A stretch of DNA of 64,000 nt from Rossellomorea marisflavi (GTDB lineage Bacteria; Bacillota; Bacilli; Bacillales; Bacillaceae_B): NCBI RefSeq assembly GCF_001274775.1, contig NZ_LGUE01000008.1:487535-551534 (forward strand), in the 5' to 3' direction. Positions 18,671 through 27,529 of this stretch are shown here, in pieces (the stretch's first letter is position 1; every line of letters starts with the position of its first letter). The notes under the pieces are model-generated. The model worked only from the letters and a program-made list of their open reading frames with translations. It made no database searches and was not told the origin of the DNA. Made by a program: the position numbers and the translations under genes.

Positions 18671-20572
18671 ATGAAAAAACGCGTGTCCATTGGCCTATCC
18701 ATCACACTTCTAGCTTCAGGAGCAACCTCTGCGTTCGCTTCCGAACACCATCACCACCCACATCCGAAACAGATCAAGAATGTCGAGTTTCAATCAATGA
18801 ACGCACCAACCACCATCGAAGATATGATCAAAACCTATACCAATGCTTCCGTTAAAGTAACGTATAAAGATGGCAGTGTGAAAGAAACGCCACTTAAATA
18901 CAATCAGCTTTTCCTTTCAAAAGACAAAATCGTGGATAACAAAGGGGAAATGATCGCTGCCGGTACCCCGATTGATGTAAACGGCGACCCGATCATCGAC
19001 CGGAGTGTACCGGACCAACCGACCCCTTACGTCTCAGACGCACCCGATTCCAATAGCTTCATCACCATCAACGGGAAGTCTTATATCATCTCCCATTATG
19101 AATATGAGTCCATCGATAACGCGGGAGAAGAGCTTGGCGGACTTCCTGCATCCATGACCCTGACGCAAGTGGACCGCAATGATGAAACCGGTGAACTGAC
19201 CGTCAATCATGCAAAGAAAATCGACTTTGCCAACGTGAACGGCCTATGGACACCATGCAATGGTTCCACGACCGAATGGGGAACCCACCTTGGTTCCGAA
19301 GAGTACGAGCCTGACGCCAGGGCATTTGAAGAAGATCCTTCATCAGACGCCTTTAAAGACGTCAACAGTTTCGCTGAGCGATACTTCGGCGATGCATCGA
19401 AAGCCAATCCTTATTTCTACGGATGGATCCCGGAAATTTCTGTGGATGACAACGGTGATGCTTCCGTCGTCAAGCACTACAGCACGGGACGCTTCTCACA
19501 TGAAATGATGCAGGTCCTTCCTGATAACAAGACCGCCCTCTTCGGAGATGACGGAAACAACACGATGATGTTCATGTATGTCGCAGACAAAGAGAAAGAT
19601 TTCTCTGCCGGAACACTGTATGCGGCCAAGTTCAAACAAAAAAGCGGTGAAAATGGAGGCAAGGGCGATCTTCAATGGATCAAGCTCGGACACTCCACGG
19701 ATGACGAGGTCAAATCCATCATCGACAAAGGCGTGACGTTCAGCGACATCTTTGAAACATCCGATGAGCCTAAAGAAGGATTCACAGCCGTGAAGACGGC
19801 GGCAAGCAAGAACGTCGAATACTTGAAAGTGAAACCAGGCATGGAAAAAGCAGCGGCATTCCTCGAGTCCCGCCGTTACGGAGCCATCCTTGGTGCCACC
19901 AGCGAGTTCAACAAGATGGAAGGCTTGAGCGTGAACAAGAAGGACAAGAAAGCCTATATGGCCATCTCATACCAAAACAGTGCCATGCTGAAACAACCGG
20001 ATGCCGTCCAGGATGACATCCAGCTGCCTCACCTCGAGTCCGGAGTCACGTACCAGCTCAACATGGCTGCCGGCCAAAAAGACCAGTCCAAAGGGAAGAT
20101 CGACAGCCGCTATGTGCCTGCCAGCATGGAAGGTCTCGTCATCGGTGAAGACCTTGAACAAGCCGATGCCTATGGAAATACAGCGGATCCCGATAAAATT
20201 GCCAATCCGGACAACCTGACGTACTCAGAAGATATGAACACCCTCTTCATCGGTGAAGATAGTGACATGCATACGAATAACTTCGTCTGGGCTTACAACG
20301 TGAAGACGAAGAAGCTCTCCCGCATCCTATCCGTTCCGGTAGGAGCTGAAGCAACAGGACTGCGTGCCGTCGAAAACATCGAGAACTCCCGCTATCTGCT
20401 GAGCAACTACCAGCATCCAGGGGAAAAACTCGGTAAGAAAGACATCACAGCCGTTGATAAAGAAGCACTCGAAAAAGCCATGCGCGACAGCATCGGCATC
20501 CGGGAAACAGGCGGCGTCGGTTATGTATCCGGCCTTCCTTCCAATGAAGGACCACAGCATAAGAAACAGTAA
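18671..20572 (+). CDS. phoX: PhoX-family alkaline phosphatase (DUF839)
   Basis: Secreted phosphatase of 633 residues in the PhoX/DUF839 family, which use calcium and iron cofactors to release phosphate from monoesters. The N-terminal signal MKKRVSIGLSITLLASGATSAFA has no twin-arginine motif, unlike many PhoX proteins, and is followed by a His-rich segment (HHHHPHP). Conserved stretches include CNGSTTEWGTHLGSEEY, FGDDGNNTMMFMYVADK and EGLVIGEDLEQADAYGNTADPD with its metal-ligand acidic residues. It starts behind GGGAGGGAATC and ends at a terminator. phoA, a second and unrelated phosphatase, lies 4 kb away. Confidence 0.85.
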   Translation: MKKRVSIGLSITLLASGATSAFASEHHHHPHPKQIKNVEFQSMNAPTTIEDMIKTYTNASVKVTYKDGSVKETPLKYNQLFLSKDKIVDNKGEMIAAGTPIDVNGDPIIDRSVPDQPTPYVSDAPDSNSFITINGKSYIISHYEYESIDNAGEELGGLPASMTLTQVDRNDETGELTVNHAKKIDFANVNGLWTPCNGSTTEWGTHLGSEEYEPDARAFEEDPSSDAFKDVNSFAERYFGDASKANPYFYGWIPEISVDDNGDASVVKHYSTGRFSHEMMQVLPDNKTALFGDDGNNTMMFMYVADKEKDFSAGTLYAAKFKQKSGENGGKGDLQWIKLGHSTDDEVKSIIDKGVTFSDIFETSDEPKEGFTAVKTAASKNVEYLKVKPGMEKAAAFLESRRYGAILGATSEFNKMEGLSVNKKDKKAYMAISYQNSAMLKQPDAVQDDIQLPHLESGVTYQLNMAAGQKDQSKGKIDSRYVPASMEGLVIGEDLEQADAYGNTADPDKIANPDNLTYSEDMNTLFIGEDSDMHTNNFVWAYNVKTKKLSRILSVPVGAEATGLRAVENIENSRYLLSNYQHPGEKLGKKDITAVDKEALEKAMRDSIGIRETGGVGYVSGLPSNEGPQHKKQ

Positions 20573-20581
20573 ATAGAAGAA

Positions 20582-20617
20582 AATCCGAACGATGATTCAA
20601 ATCGTTCGGATTTTTTC
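20582..20617 (+). terminator. Terminator after phoX
   Basis: AATCCGAACGAT (20582-20593) pairs perfectly with ATCGTTCGGATT (20601-20612), then a T run. Confidence 0.92.
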
Positions 20618-20890
20618 TCTCTTTTACCAATGGTAAGCATGACTCTATCTCGTTACCGACAGCGGTAATGATTCAAGGGTTTGTTGCAAGCAAGCATTCT
20701 CAATCATCCTGTACTGATTTTCAAAGTCGCTTTGATTTAGGAATACGCGGATTCCCAGATTATACAATCGTATCATTAGAAATCCCATGCCGTGTAATGC
20801 TAAAATATAAAGGGTCATCCGGTATAAATCCCTTCGATTTAGGCAAAATCAGAAGATGGGGAGATTTTTTCACCGGAAGTGCCACTTTTC
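20618..20890. other. Intergenic stretch, no gene recognised
   Basis: About 270 bp between the phoX terminator and the ahpC promoter. An open frame crosses it from 20668, but it has no ribosome site or recognisable motif and it runs into ahpC in another frame. Nothing else is seen. Confidence 0.5.
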
Positions 20891-20892
20891 CT

Positions 20893-20946
20893 TTGACAAA
20901 TAACCCAATGTATATAATAATGAGTATTGAATTAGAATTATTACAA
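20893..20946 (+). promoter_or_regulatory. ahpCF promoter with PerR box
   Basis: TTGACA (20893-20898) with AATAAT at 17 bp (20916-20921); a better TATAAT at 20913 would leave only 14 bp. TTAGAATTATTACAA (20932-20946) matches the PerR consensus TTATAATNATTATAA except at two symmetric positions. It lies just past the start point, suited to peroxide-relieved repression. Confidence 0.75.
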
Positions 20947-20968
20947 TTAACCAAGGAGGAATTTCGAT

Positions 20969-21532
20969 ATGTCATTAATCGGAACTGAAGTTCTACCATT
21001 TACTGCACAAGCTTACCACAAAGGTGATTTCGTAGAGGTCACTGAAGAAAACTTCAAAGGTAAATGGAGCGTAGTCTGCTTCTACCCTGCAGATTTCACA
21101 TTCGTATGCCCTACTGAACTTGGCGACCTTCAAGATCAATATGCTACGCTTAAAGATTTAGGCGTTGAAGTATACTCCGTTTCTACAGATACACATTTCA
21201 CTCATAAAGCATGGCATGACCATTCAGATACAATCAACAAAATCGAGTACGTGATGATTGGTGACCCTTCACAAAAAATCTCACGCAACTTCGACGTATT
21301 GGACGAAGAAGAAGGACTTGCTGACCGCGGTACATTCATCATCGATCCAGACGGCGTGATCCAAACAGTTGAAATCAATGCCGGTGGTATCGGACGTGAC
21401 GCAAGCTCACTCGTAAACAAAATCAAAGCAGCACAATATGTGCGCAAAAACCCAGGTGAAGTTTGCCCGGCTAAATGGGAAGAAGGAAGCGAAACCCTTA
21501 CACCAGGACTTGACCTAGTAGGTAAAATCTAA
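20969..21532 (+). CDS. ahpC: Alkyl hydroperoxide reductase AhpC (2-Cys peroxiredoxin)
   Basis: Peroxiredoxin of 187 residues that reduces hydrogen peroxide and organic hydroperoxides in the cytoplasm. The peroxidatic cysteine is in FTFVCPTEL (about Cys47) and the resolving cysteine in GEVCPAKW near the C terminus. It is re-reduced by AhpF, encoded 13 bp downstream in the same operon. The ATG follows AAGGAGGAATTTCG. A PerR box overlaps the promoter region. Typical full length. Confidence 0.97.
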   Translation: MSLIGTEVLPFTAQAYHKGDFVEVTEENFKGKWSVVCFYPADFTFVCPTELGDLQDQYATLKDLGVEVYSVSTDTHFTHKAWHDHSDTINKIEYVMIGDPSQKISRNFDVLDEEEGLADRGTFIIDPDGVIQTVEINAGGIGRDASSLVNKIKAAQYVRKNPGEVCPAKWEEGSETLTPGLDLVGKI

Positions 21533-21545
21533 GGAGTTCGATTAC

Positions 21546-23072
21546 ATGTTGGATGCAAATATCAAAGCACAGCTAGAACAGTATCTTCAAATGTTAGAGA
21601 GCGATATTTTGCTCAAGGTGAGTGCTGGAGAAGACAAGGCATCGCATGACATGCTCTCATTGGTGGATCAGCTTGCGACCATGTCTCCCCGCATCAAAGT
21701 GGAGAACACTGAACTGGAACGCACACCAAGCTTCAGCGTCAATCGCATCGGCGAAGATACCGGCATCACATTTGCCGGCGTCCCGCTGGGGCACGAGTTC
21801 ACTTCATTGGTCCTTGCTTTGCTGCAAGTGAGCGGCAGGGCACCGAAAGTCGATCAAACCGTGATCGACCAGATCAAGAATGTGAAGGGTGAATACCACT
21901 TCGAGTCGTATATCAGCCTCACATGCCACAACTGCCCTGATGTCGTACAGGCCCTAAACATCATGAGTCTCCTCAATGACGGAATCTCTCATACGATGAT
22001 TGACGGCGCTGCGTTCAAGGAAGAAGTCGAAAGCAAAGAAATCATGGCGGTCCCGACTGTATTCCTGAATGGTGAAGAGTTCGGAAGCGGTCGTATGACC
22101 CTTGAAGAAATGCTGAACAAAATGGGTAGCGGCCCTGATGCAGCTGAATTCGCCGATAAAGATCCATATGATGTCCTCGTAGTCGGTGGCGGTCCCGCTG
22201 GTGCAAGTGCTGCGATCTACGCGGCGCGTAAAGGTATTCGCACCGGACTTGTAGCCGAGCGCTTTGGTGGACAGGTGATGGACACCCTCGGCATCGAGAA
22301 CTTCATCAGCATGACCAAGACGGAAGGTCCGAAACTTGTCGCAAGCCTCGAAGAACACGTGAAGGATTACAACATCGACGTGATGAACCTTCAGCGTGCC
22401 AAGGGCCTCGAGAAGAAAGACCTCGTCGAATTGGAACTTGAAAACGGTGCGGTCCTGAAGAGTAAGACCGTCATCCTTTCAACAGGTGCCCGCTGGCGTA
22501 ACGTCGGCGTCCCTGGCGAAGCAGAATTTAAGAACAAAGGGGTAGCTTACTGCCCTCACTGTGACGGACCATTGTTCGAAGGAAAAGATGTAGCGGTCAT
22601 CGGCGGAGGAAACTCCGGCGTCGAAGCAGCCATCGACCTTGCAGGGATCGTCAAGCATGTGACCGTCCTTGAATTCATGCCTGAGCTGAAAGCCGATGCT
22701 GTACTGCAGGAACGCCTCAACAGCCTTCCAAACGTCACGGTCGTGAAAAACGCCCAGACGAAAGAGATCACGGGTACCGACAAGGTGAACGGGATCACGT
22801 ACATCGATCGTGCGACAGAAGAAGAGCATCACGTGGAACTTGCCGGCGTATTCGTTCAGATCGGTCTTGTACCGAACACGGAATGGCTCGGTGACTCCCT
22901 TGAGAAAACACGCATGGGTGAGATCGTTGTCGATAAGCACGGTGCAACCAGTATGCCTGGTGTCTTCGCTGCCGGAGACTGCACAGACAGTGCCTACAAG
23001 CAGATCATCATCTCCATGGGATCAGGTGCAACCGCATCACTTGGTGCGTTTGATTACATGATCCGGAACTAA
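21546..23072 (+). CDS. ahpF: Alkyl hydroperoxide reductase subunit F
   Basis: FAD-containing NAD(P)H-dependent disulfide reductase of 508 residues that recycles AhpC. The N-terminal tandem thioredoxin-like region carries CHNC (SLTCHNCPDV, about residue 126). The FAD-binding motif GGGPAGASAAIYAARKG starts near residue 212, the active disulfide is AYCPHCDGPLF, and GGGNSGVEAAID is the NADH-binding site. The C-terminal GVFAAGDCTDS is the second FAD contact. Translationally close to ahpC and ending at a shared bidirectional terminator. Confidence 0.97.
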   Translation: MLDANIKAQLEQYLQMLESDILLKVSAGEDKASHDMLSLVDQLATMSPRIKVENTELERTPSFSVNRIGEDTGITFAGVPLGHEFTSLVLALLQVSGRAPKVDQTVIDQIKNVKGEYHFESYISLTCHNCPDVVQALNIMSLLNDGISHTMIDGAAFKEEVESKEIMAVPTVFLNGEEFGSGRMTLEEMLNKMGSGPDAAEFADKDPYDVLVVGGGPAGASAAIYAARKGIRTGLVAERFGGQVMDTLGIENFISMTKTEGPKLVASLEEHVKDYNIDVMNLQRAKGLEKKDLVELELENGAVLKSKTVILSTGARWRNVGVPGEAEFKNKGVAYCPHCDGPLFEGKDVAVIGGGNSGVEAAIDLAGIVKHVTVLEFMPELKADAVLQERLNSLPNVTVVKNAQTKEITGTDKVNGITYIDRATEEEHHVELAGVFVQIGLVPNTEWLGDSLEKTRMGEIVVDKHGATSMPGVFAAGDCTDSAYKQIIISMGSGATASLGAFDYMIRN

Positions 23073-23076
23073 CAAT

Positions 23077-23113
23077 AAAAAGGTCACTTGCCTAAGAGCA
23101 AGTGACCTTTTTT
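23077..23113. terminator. Bidirectional terminator between ahpF and phoA
   Basis: AAAAAGGTCACTTGC (23077-23091) pairs with GCAAGTGACCTTTTTT (23098-23113). Poly-A and poly-T flanks allow it to work for both converging genes. Confidence 0.92.
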
Positions 23114-23132
23114 GTGCGTGTTGAAAGGAATC

Positions 23133-24779
23133 TTATTTCGCTTCCTTCAACGCTTTCTCCGACACATAGAAGTCTTTTCCGTTATACACCGTTACCCCAT
23201 CGAGGGTCTTCGTTTTGGACTTTTTCTTATCCGTCACCGTGATGATATTCTTATTCGCGGGCACTTCAATTTTCTTCTTATTCTTCTCGGCCACGAATAC
23301 CGGATTGTTCTCATCCGTTACATCAATACGGGTTTTGTAGCCTTTTTTCTCAAAGGATTCCCTTGCATTGACGAATAATTTGTCCGTTGTCTTCTCCAGG
23401 TTCACACCCATGAAATCAGCCATCTTCTTCGGCAGGTCGGTGTTCTCTACCATTCCGTATGGTCTGGACGGTCCATAGGCGTACAGGAATACATCCTCAC
23501 CCGTGTGCCCGCCTGTGGTGAAGCCAAGGTTCGCACGGCTTGCAAGCATTTTGGAAAGGTCTCCGTTCAGGTTCTTCGATGCCTTCAGGGCTTCAATCTC
23601 TTCCTTCGTGAGGTTGTCCAGCCCATAGAGAGCGGCGACCTGCTTCATATTCGAGCGATCGGCTTTGAGCTTACCTGTCGCACCTTCAAGGGTCATGCTC
23701 GCCTTTTTCAACGGATCGATATAGGCTGAAACCGGTGTGCTCGGGTAACTTTCGTTCGTATTGACATTCCCCATCGTGATGCCGCTGTTCCCGTGATCGG
23801 ATACGGCTATGACCATGGTGTTTCCGTCTTTTTTGGCAAATTCCAGCGCTTCATTGACTGCGTCATCGAATGCAAGCACATCTCCGATCATGCCGATTGG
23901 ATCATTGGCGTGGGCCGCCCAGTCGACCTTGCTTCCCTCTACGAATAGGAAGAACCCTTCTTTATTCTTGGAAAGGGTATCGATCCCTTTCTTCGTCATC
24001 TCGGCAAGCGTCGGTTCGTTTTTGCGCGTCTTCTCACGGTCGATATCATACGCCATGGCAGAAGGGGCAAACGCTCCCCAAAGCTTCTTGGAATTGGACT
24101 TCATCAGGTCTTTACGTGTCTCCACCACGTCATACCCTTTGGAATCGATCACCTTCAGGAGATTTTCCCCGTCTTTTCTTCCTGCTGGAGTGAGGGATTC
24201 CTTCCCGCCGCCTAGAACGACATCGATCCCTTGATACACCTGCTGTTCGGCAATGTCATTGTAGTTGCTGCGATGTGGTGCGTGAGAAGAGAACCCGGCC
24301 GGAGTGGCGTGCTGGATCTCGGATGTAGAAATGATTCCCGTGGATTTCCCTTTAAGTTTGGCTGCTTCGAGTACATTGGCCACAGGACGTAATTGGTCTT
24401 CCTCTTTGATCTGCTCCACTCCCGGAGAACTGACCACTTTAGGCAGAAGGCCAACGACCTTATCATTGCTTTTATTCCCTGTTGCAAGAGCGGTGGCTGC
24501 GGGTGCTGAATCCGTGATCGCCGACTCTGCTGAATATGTACGGACGCCGCCGATGGCGATCTCATCCATAGCCAAGTCCTCCCCCTTGTACCAACGGGCG
24601 AGTGATGTTGCCCCGGCACTTGTCCCATCCATCACCATCATGATGACGTTGGTCGGTTCCTTTTTCTTGTCCTTTGCTTCCACCTCAGTCTTCACTGATC
24701 CTGCAAAGCCCAGTGATGAAAAAGCCAGAGCGGCGGCCAATGATAGGCCGGTCACCTTTTTCGTACTCATTCGTCCCAT
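23133..24779 (-). CDS. phoA: Alkaline phosphatase PhoA family
   Basis: Exported alkaline phosphatase of 548 residues. A signal peptide (about residues 1-38) is followed by NVIMMVMDGTSAGATSL, which carries the first metal-site Asp, and TDSAPAATALATG with the phosphorylated serine. Further metal ligands appear in VDWAAHANDPIG, AVSDHGNSG and FTTGGHTGEDV. The C-terminal 80 residues after the catalytic core form an extra beta-rich tail rich in lysine. The ATG at 24779 is six bases after GGAGGAG; seven further in-frame codons upstream overlap that ribosome site. A PhoP box stands upstream, indicating phosphate-starvation control. Confidence 0.93.
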   Translation of the reverse strand: MGRMSTKKVTGLSLAAALAFSSLGFAGSVKTEVEAKDKKKEPTNVIMMVMDGTSAGATSLARWYKGEDLAMDEIAIGGVRTYSAESAITDSAPAATALATGNKSNDKVVGLLPKVVSSPGVEQIKEEDQLRPVANVLEAAKLKGKSTGIISTSEIQHATPAGFSSHAPHRSNYNDIAEQQVYQGIDVVLGGGKESLTPAGRKDGENLLKVIDSKGYDVVETRKDLMKSNSKKLWGAFAPSAMAYDIDREKTRKNEPTLAEMTKKGIDTLSKNKEGFFLFVEGSKVDWAAHANDPIGMIGDVLAFDDAVNEALEFAKKDGNTMVIAVSDHGNSGITMGNVNTNESYPSTPVSAYIDPLKKASMTLEGATGKLKADRSNMKQVAALYGLDNLTKEEIEALKASKNLNGDLSKMLASRANLGFTTGGHTGEDVFLYAYGPSRPYGMVENTDLPKKMADFMGVNLEKTTDKLFVNARESFEKKGYKTRIDVTDENNPVFVAEKNKKKIEVPANKNIITVTDKKKSKTKTLDGVTVYNGKDFYVSEKALKEAK

Positions 24780-24829
24780 TCCAATCTCCTCCTCTATCAT
24801 CCATCTTCATCTCCATACTAGAAGGCTTT

Positions 24830-24868
24830 TGTAAAAAGGAACAAGTGTATATGTTATTATTTTGTAAA
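24830..24868 (-). promoter_or_regulatory. PhoP box before phoA
   Basis: On the minus strand: TTTACA, 5 bp, ATAACA, 5 bp, ACTTGT, 5 bp, TTTACA. Four hexamers with exact 11 bp periodicity match the PhoP direct-repeat pattern (three good, one weak). Confidence 0.8.
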
Positions 24869-24932
24869 TGTGTTTAGCTGACCCAATTCCCCTCGTATTA
24901 CCTATGGCATAGGTTCAGGTTTTACCATTCAT

Positions 24933-24968
24933 AAAACAACCCCGCACAAACGTGTACGGGGTTGTTTT
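24933..24968 (-). terminator. Terminator of the glycine-riboswitch permease gene
   Basis: AAAACAACCCCG (24933-24944) pairs with CGGGGTTGTTTT (24957-24968). It directly abuts the stop codon. Confidence 0.88.
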
Positions 24969-26320
24969 TATGATGAAAGTGAAGCTTTTTGCCTGATCCG
25001 ATAGACTGCAAACAGGATGACGAACCATAGTGGTGTCAATAAAAGTGCCGGCCTTGTCTCATCGGCAAACAGCATAATGACGAGTATCGCAGCGAAAAGC
25101 ACCAGTACAAGATAATTCACCAACGGGGTGAACGGCGCTTTAAAGTTCGATTTCTCATGGAGGTCAGGACGCTTCCTCCGGTATAAAATATGGCAAACGA
25201 GGATGATTCCCCACACCCAAATGAAGCAGATGGCACTGATCGTCGTGACGATCCCAAAGGCTTGATCCGGGATGAGCTTGCTTAGCAACGCACCGACCGA
25301 TACGACCACCGTGGAGACCAATAGGGCAGAACTGGGGACATGGTTCCGGTTTAATCTTCCCAGTCTGGCCGGCGCCTGTTTACCTTTACTAAGATTGAAA
25401 AGAATCCGGCTCGTGGAGAACATTCCACTGTTGCAGGCGGACGCCGCCGATGTGAGAACCACAAAGTTGATGATTCCGGCAGCCACAGGAACCCCGATCA
25501 GACCGAATGTTTTCACAAATGGGCTCTCTGCTGCCGTCAGCTCCATCCAGGGATTGATGCACAGCAGAACGATGATAGCCCCTACATAAAAGAAGAGGAT
25601 ACGCAAGGGTATCTTATTGATGGCAGAAGGGATATTCTTCTGAGGGTTGGACGTTTCCGCCGCCGACACCCCGATGAGTTCCACACCGACATAGGCGAAG
25701 ATCACCATCTGAAGGGAGAGAAGGAAGCCGCTCATCCCATTGGGGAAGAAGCCGCCATTCTCCCATAAGTTCGTCACGGTCACCGGTCCTGCATCCGTAT
25801 TGAACCCGATGACAAGCAGGATCACGCCCACTGCAATGAGGGCAAGGATCGTAATGACCTTGATCAGGGCGAACCAAAATTCCAGTTCACCGAACAGCTT
25901 GACCGTCAGAAGATTGAACCCAAGAAGAATGACCAGACAGATCAGGGCCGGAATCCACTGGGGAATGTCAAACCAATAATTCACATACACCCCGACGGCG
26001 ATCACATCGGCCATTGCCGTCATGATCCAGCAGAACCAATACGTCCAGCCCGTGACAAACGAAGCCCATGACCCGAGATAGTCCTCCGCTATATCGGTGA
26101 TGGATTGATACCCTGCTTTCGAAAGCAATAGCTCGCCGAGTGCCCTCATGACGAAAAATAGGGCGATTCCAACGAGTAAATACGCAAAGATGATGGAAGG
26201 ACCCGCCGATTGTATCGCCTTACCGGACCCAAGGAACAGCCCGGTCCCGATCGTACCCCCGATTGCGATCAGCTGTACATGGCGATTGGAAAGATCCCTC
26301 TTTAACTCTTGTTGTGCCAA
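24968..26320 (-). CDS. Amino-acid permease (CycA/AapA-like), riboswitch controlled
   Basis: Twelve-helix APC-superfamily amino-acid:proton symporter, 450 residues. LSNRHVQLIAIGGTIGTGLFLGSG is the family N-terminal signature, and the sequence is closest in style to D-serine/D-alanine/glycine transporters. The start is taken as the TTG at 26320, eight bases after GAGGAGGAG; the open frame extends much further upstream, but that part lies inside the riboswitch leader and is not protein coding. The upstream glycine riboswitch indicates glycine (or small neutral amino acid) transport. This control usually limits or induces such transporters with glycine level. Confidence 0.88.
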   Translation of the reverse strand: MAQQELKRDLSNRHVQLIAIGGTIGTGLFLGSGKAIQSAGPSIIFAYLLVGIALFFVMRALGELLLSKAGYQSITDIAEDYLGSWASFVTGWTYWFCWIMTAMADVIAVGVYVNYWFDIPQWIPALICLVILLGFNLLTVKLFGELEFWFALIKVITILALIAVGVILLVIGFNTDAGPVTVTNLWENGGFFPNGMSGFLLSLQMVIFAYVGVELIGVSAAETSNPQKNIPSAINKIPLRILFFYVGAIIVLLCINPWMELTAAESPFVKTFGLIGVPVAAGIINFVVLTSAASACNSGMFSTSRILFNLSKGKQAPARLGRLNRNHVPSSALLVSTVVVSVGALLSKLIPDQAFGIVTTISAICFIWVWGIILVCHILYRRKRPDLHEKSNFKAPFTPLVNYLVLVLFAAILVIMLFADETRPALLLTPLWFVILFAVYRIRQKASLSS

Positions 26321-26339
26321 AACAAACTCCTCCTCAACA

Positions 26340-26355
26340 TGTTCCACGTGAAACG
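26340..26355. other. Candidate parS site (Spo0J/ParB binding)
   Basis: TGTTCCACGTGAAACG matches the Bacillus parS consensus TGTTNCACGTGAAACA at 15 of 16 positions, only the last base differing. It lies in the untranslated leader of the permease, between the riboswitch terminator and the ribosome site. parS sites cluster around the origin in Bacillus, which fits the DnaA boxes and rlmH-htrC genes at the other end of the window. Confidence 0.82.
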
Positions 26356-26359
26356 AAAA

Positions 26360-26540
26360 TAAAAAAAAGAGATTGGAAGCATCCAATCTCTGAGTCGAAA
26401 AGAATATCAAATATAGATCTCCCCTCGTTCGGAAAATCCATACCCGGTACCCTTCTGTCCTTTTGCCTGAGATTGTGAACCCTTCGGCGCCGCTTGAATA
26501 GCGGTCTCTCCAGAAGCTGCTCCTGCTGTAGTGTGACCCA
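26360..26540 (-). ncRNA. Glycine riboswitch (single aptamer) with terminator
   Basis: On the minus strand the leader reads GGAGCAGCTTCTGGAGAG, ACCGC, GCGGCGCCGAAGGGTTCAC, AATCTCAGGCAAAAGGAC, AGAAGGG, which are the conserved blocks of the glycine aptamer. Only one complete aptamer is present. A perfect terminator stem, AGAGATTGGA (26368-26377 on plus) with TCCAATCTCT (26382-26391), follows and ends in eight T on the minus strand. Glycine binding probably decides whether this terminator forms. Confidence 0.92.
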
Positions 26541-26582
26541 CAGCGATCGTAGCTTGATAGTATTATGTTTGAATAGTTATAT

Positions 26583-26611
26583 ATTGTAGACCCGTTGAAT
26601 GGATTTGTCAA
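26583..26611 (-). promoter_or_regulatory. Promoter of the glycine riboswitch transcript
   Basis: TTGACA (26611-26606), 17 bp, TACAAT (26588-26583) on the minus strand. Confidence 0.78.
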
Positions 26612-26716
26612 AGGAAGATCCTCCTTGTGCAGAAGCCACGCAACTGATTCCTCCAGATGATGTCAGTTACTTGGTTGAGCTCTCCAGATCGACCAAATCT
26701 TTTTTTATTTTTTGTA

Positions 26717-26745
26717 TTGACAGTGATAATCATTCTCATTATTAT
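26717..26745 (+). promoter_or_regulatory. FTR1 promoter with Fur box
   Basis: TTGACA (26717-26722), 17 bp, TATTAT (26740-26745). The spacer holds TGATAATCATTCTCA (26724-26738), 14 of 15 matches to the Bacillus Fur consensus TGATAATNATTATCA. Fur-Fe would block polymerase directly. Confidence 0.85.
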
Positions 26746-26785
26746 AAAGCTTAGAAACGCACTCATACCATACGGGGGAATACAT

Positions 26786-27487
26786 ATGTTGGATTCGCTT
26801 TTTCTTTCATTTCGTGAAGGCCTGGAAGCGGCCTTGATCATCGGCATTATTTTGGCAACGCTCTCACAGCTGAACCGGAAGCATCTTGCCAAGGTTGTCG
26901 GATTCGGTACCATTGCAGGCGTCATCGGCAGTTTGATCCTGGGCTGGGGTCTATTCACGTTTGCACAAAGCATTTCCCATGAAGCAGAAGAAATCATGGA
27001 GGCCGTCATGAGGATCGTGGCCGCAGGCTTGATTGCCTACTTCATCCTTTGGCTCCACCGCAATCAGCAGGTTGCCGGCAAAATCAAAGGGCAAACGGAG
27101 AAGTCTTCCTCATCCAAAATCGGCTTATTCTTATTGGCCTTCCTGTCCGTCATCCGCGAAGGCATGGAGCTTATGGTATTCAATATGACCAAGATCTCAG
27201 AAAGCGCCGGTACCGTGGCTCTCGGTAGCATCATCGGAATCATAGCGGCTGCACTCGTTGCATTCGTGATCTTCAAGACGACAATCAAGCTTAACCTCTC
27301 CCTGATCTTCAAAGCATTGGGGCTCATCCTCGTCTTCCTTGGCGGAGAAATGTTTGCAGAAGGCATCGTGGAGCTCTTGGAGACTCACTCTGAAGCAATG
27401 GAGATTCTATTCTTGGCCGTCTTCATCGTTCCGGCATTGTTTATCCTCCTGAAGGATGATATGGCGAGATTCAGACGAGCGGCATAA
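26786..27487 (+). CDS. FTR1-family iron permease (EfeU-like)
   Basis: High-affinity iron permease of 233 residues with seven predicted helices. Both REGxE iron-binding motifs are present: SFREGLEAALI in helix 1 and VIREGMELMVF in helix 4. The ATG at 26786 follows GGGGGAA; the reading frame continues upstream but only through the promoter. The usual partners EfeO and EfeB are not adjacent, so this is a standalone permease gene, or its partners lie elsewhere. The Fur box in the promoter spacer shows iron repression. Confidence 0.9.
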   Translation: MLDSLFLSFREGLEAALIIGIILATLSQLNRKHLAKVVGFGTIAGVIGSLILGWGLFTFAQSISHEAEEIMEAVMRIVAAGLIAYFILWLHRNQQVAGKIKGQTEKSSSSKIGLFLLAFLSVIREGMELMVFNMTKISESAGTVALGSIIGIIAAALVAFVIFKTTIKLNLSLIFKALGLILVFLGGEMFAEGIVELLETHSEAMEILFLAVFIVPALFILLKDDMARFRRAA

Positions 27488-27495
27488 CAAAAAGA

Positions 27496-27526
27496 ATCCC
27501 ATCTCAATCGAGATGGGATCTTTTTA
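27496..27526. terminator. Bidirectional terminator
   Basis: ATCCCATCTC (27496-27505) pairs with GAGATGGGAT (27510-27519). A T run follows on plus; A residues before it serve the converging minus-strand gene. Confidence 0.88.
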
Positions 27527-27529
27527 TTA

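Noticed and set aside
20668..20988. 106-codon frame crossing the ahpC promoter
   Set aside because: No ribosome site, overlaps the PerR box and the ahpC start, and shows no recognisable motif.
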